In this document: positions 47,487-59,040 of the stretch, piece by piece
Numbering within the stretch: the stretch's first letter is position 1
Layout of the letters: the number at the start of each line of letters is the position of its first letter
NCBI GenBank assembly: GCA_035578155.1
Contig: JAPWDM010000050.1
Coordinates: forward strand, 1,364,001-1,428,000
Direction of reading: 5' to 3'
Origin: Brachynemurus nebulosus
Lineage: Eukaryota; Arthropoda; Insecta; Neuroptera; Myrmeleontidae
DNA length: 64,000 nucleotides
Made by a program: the position numbers and the translations under genes
The notes under the pieces: generated by a model
What the model was told of the DNA's origin: nothing
Database searches by the model: none
The model's input: only the letters and a program-made list of their open reading frames with translations

Positions 47487-47530
47487 AACTACTGAAGAAG
47501 ACATTGGGATATGTCGAAATATATTTGGTT
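47487..47530 (+). ncRNA. Hammerhead-like motif, isolated Penelope-type end
   Basis: Stem I AACUA/UGGUU (47487-47491 and 47526-47530), core CUGAAGA at 47492-47498, one extra A, stem II GACAU/AUGUC (47500-47504 and 47511-47515), GAAA at 47516-47519, palindromic UAUA, and UU as cleavage dinucleotide. All core bases are intact. It is part of a short orphan repeat. Confidence 0.55.
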
Positions 47531-48354
47531 ATGTGATGTTAAATATATGAAAAATTTTCCGGTAATGTTTATTTTTGTTATTTTTTTTCTACTGTTTTCA
47601 TTGAATAATGTCAGTCTTTTAAGTCTTAGTAGATTTAAGTAGTAGAAATATGGGCATTCTGGGGCCTCGCCCCCCCTCCCGATTTTTTGAGCGACCTCGG
47701 GAGGGGGTAGCTCGATCGGGGCGGTTCTAGAAACCTCCGGCGGTGGGTGGAGTAATGTGAGGGAAAATTTTTTCTAACGTAACTGAACCCTGGCGAACTT
47801 AACCTAAGAACTCAAAATTTCTCTAATAAATGGCGCAGCCACCTTTGAGCTCTGTAAATTCCAAGTTTCATTACTAGATGACTCTGAAAACTAGAGAACA
47901 CTGTAGTAAATTTGAAAAATTGTCAATAGATGACGCTGAAAATCTTTTGATAGTTATACCTTTCAGTAATAGATTGCGCTGCTTGTCTGAACACCAGCGA
48001 ACTCTGCACCTAGATTCAGAATTCAACCTGAAACCGGTTTAAACTTGTCTATGCTTGTGACGTCAGTAGAAGACATACTCTATACAAAATTTGTTGATAG
48101 ACTGGTCTTAACCTCTATGATTATATATTTTTATCTGAAAACAGGTTTATACAGGTTTTCCTCTAAATAAAAACACATTTTTATATTTTTAATAAATTTA
48201 CTTAAAATATAAACTATATTTTCTACAATAAGTTGAAAATAATATTTAAATGTTATTACAATAATATTTTATATGGATATAACATTTGCCATGGCGCAAG
48301 TTGCTCCAGAATGTTGACCGCATCGAGGACTAGTATATGTCGATATTATAATTC

Positions 48355-48360
<6 letters not shown>
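47531..48360. other. Non-coding, with a GC-rich island at 47659-47755
   Basis: About 95 bases far richer in G and C than the surroundings (CCTCGCCCCCCCTCCCG, CTCGGGAGGGGGTAGCTCG). It has a pairing potential CGGGAGG/CCTCCCG but no gene. The rest repeats TAGATGAC(T/G)CTGAAAA three times. Confidence 0.5.

Positions 48361-48440
<80 letters not shown>
48361..48440. repeat. (TA)n microsatellite
   Basis: 80 bases of TA, ending 5 bases before the TTA target of the next MITE. Confidence 0.97.
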
Positions 48441-48442
<2 letters not shown>

Positions 48443-48448
48443 CTCTTA

Positions 48449-49100
48449 ACCCGGCTGCACACCTAGGAGGTAAGACATGAGCGTCACAGACATTGGTCTT
48501 AAGACATGGCATCTGCACACCTAGGAGATAAAACACGAGAGATACGACATGAAGGACACTACAACAAGGGCAATTTTTCAATTTGCTGGCAGTAGTTTTT
48601 CATGTCAAATTTGTGATACTTTTACAGTACTCTTTTAGGGCATGATTGCATAAAAATCGGTAATTTTTAACATAATTAACAAAATTAATTGTAAACGAAA
48701 CATTTTTTGGAACCTTCTTGGACTTACCTCCTTGGTAATACACAGTATTTGAATACGGTATTTGACAGTTTTTCAAAAACTGTTTTAAATTGTCGGTATG
48801 CATTTAATATTACATTACAAAAATATTTTTGGAGAAAATTTACCATTTCTTTCAAATGTAGAATATAATTTTTAAATTTATCTTACATGTCGTTCAACAC
48901 GAGTGAGAGGAAACAAGCATGCTATGCTGTTTAAGACAAATATCTGTGTTGCTCATGTCTTATCTCCTACGTGTGCATCAATTTTGTGTTTTCCAATGCA
49001 ATTTAAATGTACTCAAGCGATGCGTGTCTCCAAGCGACACATTTCTTGTGTCGCTCATGTCGTATCTCTCATGTCTTACCTCCTAGGTGTGCAGCCACAC
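48449..49100. mobile_element. TWA-target TIR element, TSD TTA
   Basis: Flanked by TTA at 48446-48448 and 49101-49103. Shared inverted part GGCTGCACACCTAGGAGGTA then AGACATGAG; at the left it is followed by a second partial copy (CTGCACACCTAGGAGATAAA). The interior repeats GACATGAG/CGACATGA words. The frames at 48600 and 48903 inside it lack motifs. Confidence 0.88.
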
Positions 49101-49103
49101 TTA

Positions 49104-49860
49104 CGGTTCACAAAGATAGATAGTGGCTTAATAAATGTTTCTGGTGTCACAAATAGTGCCTGCCCCTCTCCCACTAAAAAAAAAAAACTTCGTAAGAGAA
49201 TTTTCACAAATAATCCAAATTTTGAAGACTTTTGGATCAAATCTCCAAGAAATTATATTTGGTAGCTATATTAATTATATTTTAAATACGCCATTTATTC
49301 TGTAAACCAAAATTTGAGCTTTTATAACCTCTTACGGTTTACAAAAATGTATAACTCCTTAATAAATGAGTCTTGGTATATTATAAGTTAAATTTACATA
49401 CAAACTAATATATATATTATTGTATGTAATTATATAAAGGAAACCCAAACCAAACATTTATGGATAGTTTCACAATATGAAACATATTCAAATAAAAGCA
49501 GTAACCACGGTTGGCCACATACCACCACCGTTACTGTCCCTACACACAGACTTACGAACTTGATAACATTTTGGAACGGAAATTTAATGTTTTAATGTGT
49601 ATGCAGAGATGGGTAAGTGTGTAGAACTATAGAGTATTAGATAGAATTTACATTTCATGTATGTCTGTATATAATAGGTACGATGTATGTTGTGTTCCGA
49701 TTGTGACGCTTAAAATTAATATTCTAATTTTATATAAATATGGTTTGAATGTGATTTATAGTTGAATCTATGAAACAATAGTGGCGGAAATTTAGTTTAA
49801 GTTAAATGCTATATTAATAAGAATTTTGCAAAAGAAAAAAACGATTAAATTACTTATTGT
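49104..49860. other. No gene recognised
   Basis: AT-rich, nothing supported. Confidence 0.5.
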
Positions 49861-49862
49861 TA

Positions 49863-50846
49863 TAGTATCCTCAAAAATAGGAATTAAACTAGGTCAATGA
49901 ATCACTCGTTTCGTACATGTTTTTGAAAATGACAACTGTACCTTGTATACTCGAGTGCGTACTACGGAAAAAAGTATTTATTTTTGAATTGCATTATGTA
50001 TGCTACTGTGTAATTATATGAATACTATTAAATACAATTAATTTTCATTTATATATTTTTGATTTTATTAGTGAATGTTTATATAGTTTATTTATTTATT
50101 TTATAATTTATAAAAATTACAAAAATATACAACAATGGTGGAAGGAATTATATAATTTATAAAAGTTACAAAAATATATAAAAATGGTGAAATTATATAT
50201 TATAAATATTGATATAAACAGAAAAATTATAAGGTACTAATAATACTATATTAAAATATGTACCGAAATTAAAAATTATATACAAAAGATAAGAATACTA
50301 AAATTTAAAACTGATTAATAAAAAATAATTTGAAAATTTAAAATCTAAGACAATTATAATTATAAATATTAAAATATGTACAAAAAATTAAAAATTATAT
50401 ACAAAAGATAAAAAATAATACTAATATTAAAATTTAAAAATGATTAATAAAAAATATAAAATTTAAAAATTTAAAACCGAAGAGAATTATAAATAATATT
50501 AAAATTGAAAAAAATTATTAAAATTACACAGAAAAAATATATCAGAATTTGATAGCAAAACTTACGCGTCAGAAAATAAACTAAAATTTAAATATTATTT
50601 ATTGAATATTTTGTACCTAATATCGCACCCCAGTGGACTAGGTCATAAAATTTATTGGCACACGTTTTCATAAGAAATATACATTAATAACTTAAAAAAG
50701 GAGATGGAGTATGCACTATCAGTTCAGGTACTGTTTCCAAAAAACGTGCTTTCTTTTTTTATTATATTTTATTTTAAGGGGTTGTTCACGTGATTTTTTT
50801 TCAAAAAGAGGTTGACCTAGTTTAATTCCTATTTTTGAGGAATCTA
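49863..50846. mobile_element. TA-target TIR element with AT-rich tandem core
   Basis: Ends TAGTATCCTCAAAAATAGGA and, inward from the right, TAGATTCCTCAAAAATAGGA, continuing ATTAAACTAGGTCAA. TA flanks at 49861-49862 and 50847-50848. The core (50090-50560) holds AT-rich tandem units, for example TTAAAATATGTAC at 50251 and 50369, 118 bp apart. Confidence 0.8.
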
Positions 50847-50848
50847 TA

Positions 50849-51664
50849 GGTGACTTTATTTTGCAACAGGGCTACTACCAGCTGTTATTTATTTTATTCG
50901 GGTACTTGAGGTTGTCCAGTTGAACATTTTGAAAAACCGTTTAACCAGATCAAAACATCCAATCACATTGTTTGCTAAAGGATTGCTGTAAGAAAATATT
51001 ATTGACCTTTATAGTCACAGTTTGGTGGATTTTGATCAGCCATCGAAAAGGGTTATGATGTAGAAGATTAGAAGAAACTTCTGATGTAGAAGATTACATT
51101 TATTTTGCACATTTCGTTTGAATGTAAAATTTTATAAATCTTTTCTTGTGTTTTTTAATTCCTAATTTTTGTATCCAGTTTCTTTAGAAATAACGAAGTT
51201 AATACGTATCAGTAGAAAATTAAAAAAAAAAACTGCGAGTCTCCTTAATCTGTTCTTGATATCAATTAACCGGCTAAATTCAAGGAGCTCATTACGGAAA
51301 TAATTATAATTCGTTGACTGTAATCTCTAGTTAAACTAGTAAATGATAATTGAAAAAGATAATTTGTTTATTGCTATTAATATACCGGACAAAAGCTAGT
51401 GCTAGAAGATAAAAAATTTTTTTTTTACTTGTTTAACCCTTAAATGCATAGTGTTGCAAATTTACAACACTGCTTTTTTTTATTGTAATAGCCATAATAT
51501 TTAGTTTCTTAGTTTAATACACAGTATGTGGCAATTCTACAACTGTATTAAATATATTTAACTATTTTTTATTCACAGATTACAGTAAAATATTACAATA
51601 CCTATAGTATTATAAATATAATCGTCACTGCCATCTTGGATAAAAAACATAGAAATTACATAGA
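50849..51664. other. No gene recognised
   Basis: AT-rich; nothing supported. Confidence 0.5.
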
Positions 51665-51840
51665 AAAGATCTTTAAACTATTATTCTATGTCAACTAGTT
51701 TCCAAGAAAAACTAACTTTTATAAATGGTCGCTATATATACCACTGTCGCAGCATCCTGCATAACATAGCGAATTTCCATTTATAAAAATTAGTTTTTCT
51801 TGGAAACTAGTTGACATTGAATAATAGTTTAAAGACCTTT
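51665..51840. repeat. Foldback hairpin with 64-bp arms
   Basis: Arms 51665-51728 and 51777-51840 pair (AACTAGTTTCCAAGAAAAAC) and the loop pairs further through CGCTAT/ATAGCG. The loop plus right arm recur at 16622-16700, so it is a dispersed family. Confidence 0.85.
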
Positions 51841-53093
51841 TTGTGTAATTTTTTCTCCTCCTTCCAATGGTGTAAACAAAAATTTTGAATTTTGGGAAAT
51901 TATTCCAAAAAGCTCGTTTTTTGAACTTCCAGACATTGGACGTGTTTGAAAAATATTAGCGGCTAAAAAACCATTATTTTTGTTCCAGATTATTTTAGTT
52001 TACATCTTTAGGGTAAATTTAAAAAAAAAATTACTACGGTTACTGCAATGCCTTTGGTCAATAATCATTTTTAAAGATTTTTTGTTTATCGATTAAAATA
52101 TGTCTCAAAATTTAAGTCTAACAAAGCATTACATAGAAACATGAAGTGATAATTAACGAAATTTATTTTTCCTATAATCTCCTGACTTTTCTGAACATTT
52201 TGATGAAAAAATTATTGCTTTATGTTAAATATTACAGAAGTTATGGATTTTTTAATATAATAGCGTCACCGAAAGTGATACCACGGAAACATCAATTTAA
52301 CCCTATTTTGCTAAATTTCAAAAATTCATAACTTGAAAACTATTAGAGATAATTTTTTTTAATTTTGTACAGATGATTAGGATGGTTAAATAAACAAATA
52401 AAAAAATTTTCTTTGTATGAAAATATGAACTTGTATGAAAATGAAATGTCATTGCTTATTTATGTTACCTTACTAACAATCACTTTCGCGGTTACCAATG
52501 AAAATATCTCTTTGCATTTCTATAGCAACAGTTATATCTATAAACAGCTGTTCAACCAGAAAAGTAGACAAGCGTGCTTTACAATTGATATTTGAGGACT
52601 GGTAGGTCAATTTCTTCTCACTAATCTAGTTCATATGTATCAAATACTATCGCCACTTTTCTTGTCCTCCACTAAAATCATTAATACCTATATAATGTGA
52701 TGTAAAAATTGTATAAATAAAATATGAAAGACAGTGTTAAAGACAAGAAGTCTTAAGGACAGAACCCCATTATTATTATAATTATAAATAGTTATTTCAA
52801 GTTCAGATTTCCGTAGTTACATGTGTAATAACGGCTGCTGTTATATGTATAATGTTTGAACTACTTTTAATGAAATGGAACATTATAATACAGTCAAGAG
52901 ATTTTAAGGATGGTGTGGCTGTATATACGGTTTATATATATTTGAGGTCAGTAGTGGTTTTGACAGATATGAAAATGTGAAATATTGCTATATACAGTTA
53001 TACATACATATTTATTATTATGTTATGAGTTTATAACCATATATATTTTATTCTGTAAGCTATAGTATACACATTCGTAATTCTAGATGTGCC
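51841..53093. other. No gene recognised
   Basis: AT-rich; two 60-codon frames without motifs. Confidence 0.5.
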
Positions 53094-53095
53094 TA

Positions 53096-56000
53096 CACTC
53101 TAAGAAAAAAGGGTCAAAAACGTGTAAAATAACTTAAATTTAGAGCAAAATTACTTCTCGCTCTGAAAATATGCACTATTATTTGTGTAATATGAAAAAA
53201 TTGGTGTATTTTTATATAATTTATGTATAATTACTGTTTTTTTTTAATATTACACAAATAAAGGTGTAACTTTCGATTTTTACAACGTTTTTGGTTTATT
53301 TTTACACCACTAAATAGCAAAACCCATGCGCGCGCATATGATTTTATGTATTTTAAAATTATCTGTTATTGGATTACTGTATTATTTATACGTACATAAG
53401 TAATATTCTTAAAGGTTAAAAATTATGTTTTCAAATTAGCTGAATTAAACAAAAATATTTTTTGATAGGATACATAGTTAATATAATTATAACGTGTATG
53501 ATAAATTAACCTTTAAATATGTTACAAAAACAGTGTTATAGTGGTGTACTGGTGTTTTGTTTTTATATGCATTGTGCAAAATTGCTTCTGGAATAATGTG
53601 CAAAGAATACTGTAATATAAATTTGTTTGTTTCCAAAATGCTATCCTGATGAAACATTTAAAATATTTCAGGTAAGTTAATTTTTTTAATTTTCCTTCAT
53701 ACAAATAGTTATGTAATTTGATAAAAGTTTATTTTAAAATTTGACTAATAATTTATTTTGTGGGTTTCTCAATTTCTGTGAAAATCAAAACATTATCTAC
53801 AATTCAGATATCTTTCATTCAGATATGTCTAAAAAATTATATAATGCTTGTAAATTGGTAAAATCTGTAGTGATAAAAGAATCATACATATTTTTTTTAC
53901 TAAAATTTATTGACTTGGGAAACAAAATACCTACAACTATTTATCAAATTTTAATCAACAGAAACCCTAATTTAATTAATGTAGGTATATAATATTTTGT
54001 TTTTATGTCATCGAAGATGACGTATTAATATCGTTGTGTGATTGAATTGAACACGTGATTGAATAATTATTGAGTTGTACATCCATACTGAACAAATGAC
54101 ATTACTTAGTGCGTGTCAAAAACACGCACTTAACGAATTTTTCTTTTTTTTTTGCTTTACAGTAATATAAATTCATAACAGGTTTAAATTGAAACGGCGT
54201 ATGGAAATGGAGTTTTTTAAGTAATAATAACAATGGTAATAATAATAATGGAATTTAACGTTCGTTTTTTAGACAATGGTATGTAACGGACGTCACTCAC
54301 ATCATTATTTCTCAACTTTTTCATGACAATATGGGCGGAGAACAAGAAAAGCGGTATAAAGATTTGGCAGGTCTCCGTCTGCAACCGTCTTCTTAAGGAC
54401 GATGTCGATATTCATCTGGAATTGCGATGGGAAATAGCAGAAAACTTTCACCAGTATATAACCGGTTACGAAATTCAAACCCTCAGTCTACCAGTTCGGA
54501 AGTGCCAGTGCCTAAGCACGCCGGGTTACTTTGCTGGTGAGTTTTTTAATCAAAAATTTAATATCTGTACATTCATTAAAGTAACCTAAAAGTAATTGTG
54601 TAGCAAAAACGAAATTTTCTTAATTTTAAATTGCTGTGAAATAGTTATTGAAAAAAGAAAAAATAAATAAGCAAAAATGGTTATAAAATTAAGTAACCCT
54701 TATTTTCTGATTTGTTTAGAAACCGGAATTGGTGAAGGTATCTGTGAAACCGCAGCATACATTTTCCCTGAAGTTCTAGTAATTGCAAGAGTCAGCAGAA
54801 TATTGGGCGGAGGACAAGAAAAGCGGTATAAGGATTTGGTAGGTGTCTGTTTGCAACCATCTTCTTAAGGATAATCTCGATATTCATCTGGAATTATGAT
54901 GGGAAATAGCAGAAAACTTTCGCCAGCATATAACCGGCTACTGAATTCAAACCCTCCGTCTACCAGTTCGGAAGTGTCAGTGCCATACGCACGCCGGGTG
55001 ACTTTGCTGGTGAGTTTTTTAATCAAAAATCTAATATCTGTACATTCATTAAAATAGCCTAGAAGTAATTTTGTAGCAAAAACGAAATTTTCTTAATTTT
55101 AAATTACTGTGAAATATTTATTGAAAAAAGATAAAATAAATAAACAAAAATGGTTATAAAATTAAGTAATCCTTATTTTTTGATTTGTTTAGAAAAAGGA
55201 ATTGGTGAAGACATATGTGAAACCGCAGCCTACATTTTCCCTGAAGTTCTAGTAATGGCAAGAGTCAGCAGAATATTGGGCGGAGGACAAGAAAAGCGGT
55301 ATAAGGATTTGGTAGGTGTCTGTTTGCAACCATCTTCTTAAGGATAATGTCGATATTCATCTGGAATTATGATGGGAAATAGCAGAAAACTTTCGCCAGC
55401 ATATAACCGGCTATGGAATTCAAACCCTCCGTCTACCAGTTCGGAAGTGCCAGTGCCATAAGCACGCCGGGTCACTTTGCTGGTGAGTTTTTCAATCAAA
55501 AATCTAATATCTGTACATTCATTAAAATAGCCTAGAAGTAATTTCGTAGCGAAAGCGAAATTTTCTTAATTTTAAATTGCTGTGAAATAGTTATTAGAAA
55601 AAGAAAAAAATAATAATCAAAAATGGTTATAAAATTAAGTAACCCTTATTTTCTGATTTGTTTAGAAACTGGAATTGGCGAAGACATCTATGAAACCACA
55701 GCATACATTTTCTGCGAATTTCTAAGAATGGCAAGAGTCAGCAGAATATTGTTTTTCTTATATTTAAGTATTGTTTAGTTAATTTTCTTAAACTATATTT
55801 TTGATATGATGTAACTACAATTTTAATCCATAAGTTTTTAATATTATCATTGTAATCTAATTACAATTAAATTTTTTATTAGATATTGCTTAAATAATTG
55901 TGTCTGCAAAACGTAAGCATTGTAAAAAAAGTCATATCTCAAAATTTTGACCAGTTTAATTGGCAGTTACACTGCAAAATAAAGATTACCTATGTTCATG

Positions 56001-56714
56001 AAAGCAAGTAAACGTTCATAATAAAACTTTTATAATCTTACTTTTTTGGAGTGTTTATTTTAAAATTTACCAAAAAAATTATTATTTTATCATACGACAC
56101 ACTTATATAGAAATTTAGACATAATAAGCAAAATATTTAACATCTCGAATCTTTTTGTATATAATTCCAAATTATTCTATACTTCATATTATTATAAATA
56201 TTTATGTAAAAAAACCATCAATAATCTTTTTTGATTCTTTATTTTCAATTAAGTTGAATCAGTTTATTTTTTTCAGCACAATTGAATCACTTATACTGAT
56301 TCAGTTGAACTGAATCAGAATGAGTGATTCAGTTGGATTAATATTACACTTTTCTGGATGTAAACATTACTATATAAGTGTGTAAAATTACATTTTCAGG
56401 TGTACAGGCGTGGTTTAAAAATACATTAATATGATGTAATTTTACGTTTAACTGCGCACTATTGCGAACTGAATGTGTAAAATTACATCTTGTTGCGTAG
56501 TTAATACACAAATAAAACGTAATCTATTACACACCTGGACCGTAATTTTACGTACGATTTGTGTAAAACTACACATATGAGTGAGTAATAATTACACCAT
56601 GATGGTGTAATTTTCACCTTCGTACATTACGGTTTGTAATGTTACCGTCATTATAGAAGGCATTTAATTGCCTCCTATAATAGTAGTAAAACGGTACATT
56701 TTTTTCTTAGAGTG
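53096..56714. mobile_element. 3.6 kb TA-target TIR element with exon-like tandem cassette
   Basis: Ends CACTCTAAGAAAAAA and TTTTTTCTTAGAGTG are inverted repeats flanked by TA (53094-53095 and 56715-56716). Subterminal regions repeat GTGTAAAATTACA-type words at both ends, as the related 0.94 kb element at 19327 repeats CAGTAATTTTTACTG. The interior carries a threefold ~472-bp array (54333-55750). An 83-codon frame at 53741-53992 (MTNNLFCGFLNFCENQNI) has no known motif. No transposase is recognised. Confidence 0.75.
54333..55750 (+). repeat. Threefold 472-bp tandem array with exon-like unit
   Basis: GGGCGGA starts at 54333, 54805 and 55278 (spacings 472 and 473), and the array stops exactly where a fourth would begin. 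In each unit a CTGATTTGTTTAG acceptor-like site (ending 54719, 55192, 55665) and a CTG|GTGAGT donor-like site (54537, 55010, 55483) are kept. Between them lies a 290-bp block (54720-55009 and 55193-55482). The copy-1 frame stays open for 88 codons (54323-54589) and includes IWQVSVCNRLLKDDVDIHLE. Copies 2 and 3 have stops in that frame. Another frame gives ICETAAYIFPEVLV in copies 2 and 3. The protein is not recognised. It could be a captured gene fragment. Confidence 0.75.
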
Positions 56715-56716
56715 TA

Positions 56717-57699
56717 TACTTAGTTTAGAAAATTAAGGTTGGACCGTGCATTTCGGGTAGGCAGAAATTTATTTTGTAAGTTATAGAGGGAAGACCTTTT
56801 TTGTAGATAATTTCATCTTCGATCACTTTGGTAGTCAGTTTTTTAACGTAGCTTTTGAAGTAAGGAAGTTATTAGCAAAAAGCGATGAAAAATTTGGGAA
56901 TGAAAATCTTTGAGGTCAGATAACTTTTCTATTTTTTACCCGACAAAAAAACTGCTTCTTATCTTTTTTGTAGAATATTTCTCAACGAAAAATTTGAGGA
57001 ATTGAATTTAATTATCGGGCTTCTAGGTACTGAATTATAGCTACTCAAAAATAGGTAAGTGAAAATTGTAATTAAGAAATTCTTGACTCGTTTAAGAGAT
57101 ATTGAATCAAACATATCATTATTTTGTTTTATTTATTATTTTCTTTTTTTGCTAGTATGACATTACTAAAAATAAATTATATATATTTAGACATTAACAC
57201 TTCTCCACACTATCCTTTGCACACTAGTGCTTTAAGCTTTTCTTTTCAAAATTGTTAGTGGGATGTATATGTGAGTAAGTGAATGCTCTAAGTGGGTCGG
57301 TATTCAAAGCTGCCGTCGTATATAGGTCACCAAAACTGACCTATTGTACTCCAGATCATCCAAAAGGAACTATTTAACGCCCAGTTCCTCGTAGAAACTC
57401 AGAATTGCACTAAAATCTGCTCTCCTGATATCCTCGGAAATCAATTTTGGAGACTCTGAATATTAACATCTTAAAGAGGGCAATGCGCCGTAAGAACATT
57501 AGACATAGGGGAAGGATTCGCCACCAAGCCACGTCTTCAGCAAGAAAAATTTTCCCCTATTAGACGAATTTTCTTTTAAAGTGACTTCTCCCGTAGGTCT
57601 AATTCACAAATTTTAACACTATTTTTATTTATATTTTTTACGTTTTGATTAGCCAGATGCAGGGTCGTGGAGAAAGAAGACGGGTCTCATGGACAAAAG
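56717..57699. other. No gene recognised; possible LTR continuation at the right
   Basis: 57460-57640 is less AT-rich and may belong to the LTR-like repeat that starts at 57870 on the minus strand. Confidence 0.4.
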
Positions 57700-57870
57700 A
57701 AATTTTTCCCAAAGATACAGTCGACGTGACACGAAAGCGACCACAATACCAGTGGCTCTACAGTGATTATCCATCTTTTACGATGGCATTATACGTGCAT
57801 CTATGCCATAAAAACAATAACTAGTAATTTTCTCTACAATTCTTTGTGTACCAGAATGGTACATACATAC
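57700..57870 (-). repeat. LTR-like repeat, copy A
   Basis: On the minus strand TGTATGTATGTACCATTCTG, then GTTTTTATGGCATAGATGCA, down to TGGTCGCTTTCGTG, matches 60336-60483 on the plus strand. The start with TGT and the larger size of the flanking GC-richer tract suggest an LTR end; the family is not known. Confidence 0.55.
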
Positions 57871-57880
57871 ATGTTTAATA

Positions 57881-58252
57881 TCAATGGTTTAATCTCACCA
57901 ATTGATCTACTGATACTATAAAATTAAGGATTGACTCTGAATACCGTACGTTCAATAACGGGATGTCCTTTGTAGAATGCTCCAATTTTAATGGTGACTG
58001 ATTTGGAACCGTATCCTTATTGGCCCTGATGTCAGCAAACTCATGTACTATATCCTTCAGCAAACTCTGTTGTGCTAATAGTTGATCAGCTACTGTTGAA
58101 ATAAGGACTATGTTGTCAGCAATTTGTGATGTTGGATTATGAAATGCTGCTGCTATATCCATACTAGATGTATTTGGCTTAGACGGTGATGTATTTTGCT
58201 GATTAGCATCCAAATATACTAAAGGCTGCCAGATATTAAAATAGAATGCCAA
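57881..58252 (-). CDS. Possible gag N-terminal fragment, 123 codons
   Basis: An open minus-strand frame with Gln/Asn/Ser-rich start, DNIVLISTVADQLLAQQSLL and a final block KDIPLLNVRYSESILNFIVS. Its composition is more protein-like than its surroundings. The last block recalls the start of the capsid part of LTR-element gags (a 'pF.G....l..Fi' style), and it lies just upstream of an LTR-like repeat. This is weak evidence: no zinc knuckle or pol follows, and a chance frame cannot be ruled out. Confidence 0.3.
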   Translation of the reverse strand: MAFYFNIWQPLVYLDANQQNTSPSKPNTSSMDIAAAFHNPTSQIADNIVLISTVADQLLAQQSLLKDIVHEFADIRANKDTVPNQSPLKLEHSTKDIPLLNVRYSESILNFIVSVDQLVRLNH

Positions 58253-58589
58253 CCTCTGAAAGTTTCAAAAATTTTAAATTTATTTAAATAAAAATATACT
58301 ACTTCATGTATATATATTTATATCTAAAGTGACTTATATTATTATATAAGTTAAGCAAAATTTTACTATATTAAATTTTAATATTTACTAAATTTATCTT
58401 TAAATACGAAATAATTTAGAGAAAATACCATACAGACATAAGCTATTACAGTAAAGTATACTAGTAATATTGGAATTTTAATTTTAAATGTTTTAGTAAA
58501 AACTTTCACTTTAAATTATATAGATTATTGAATTTTAAATATTGAACAATATGTATTATCAAAAGAAATGTAGAAACAACTGTAATGAA
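58253..58589. other. No gene recognised
   Basis: Very AT-rich. Confidence 0.5.
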
Positions 58590-59040
58590 TGGTTAAGTTA
58601 GTATGTTAGTACTGGTTAGTAAAATTATGGAAAATTCTGCGGAGTTAGTATTGGTTAATTGTGTTAGTATGAGTTTGAATTTAGGTACTGGACGCGGATA
58701 TATATGAATATTGATTTGTTTAATATATTAGTACTGGTTAGTAACAATTATTGTAGGCAAGTGTGTTAGTACGGGTTACTAATGGTAGTATAAGGGTGGG
58801 TGGAGTTTGCAGATATTGGAAAGCTGTAGAAAGTTAAATTGATTGGGTTAGTACGTTAATCTTGTTAGTAAAATTAGAAATGAGTACGGGGTTAGTACTG
58901 TTAGTGTTGTAAGTATGTAGGAAATTTGTAAATGGAAAGAAAATTTGGTTAATATTGTAGTAGGATTAGTAAAATTAACGAATTGAGTACAGAGTTAATA
59001 TTGCTAGTAATGTGTTAGTAATATGTATTCAAAAATTTAG
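58590..59040. repeat. Degenerate GTTAGTA minisatellite-like tract
   Basis: GTTAGTA, TTAGTACTGGTTAGTAA and related words recur about twenty times in 450 bases with no fixed period. Non-coding. Confidence 0.65.

Noticed and set aside
53741..53992. 83-codon frame as a real gene
   Set aside because: No motif, AT-driven composition (Asn, Ile, Lys, Phe), and it lies in a non-autonomous element. Noted under that element only.
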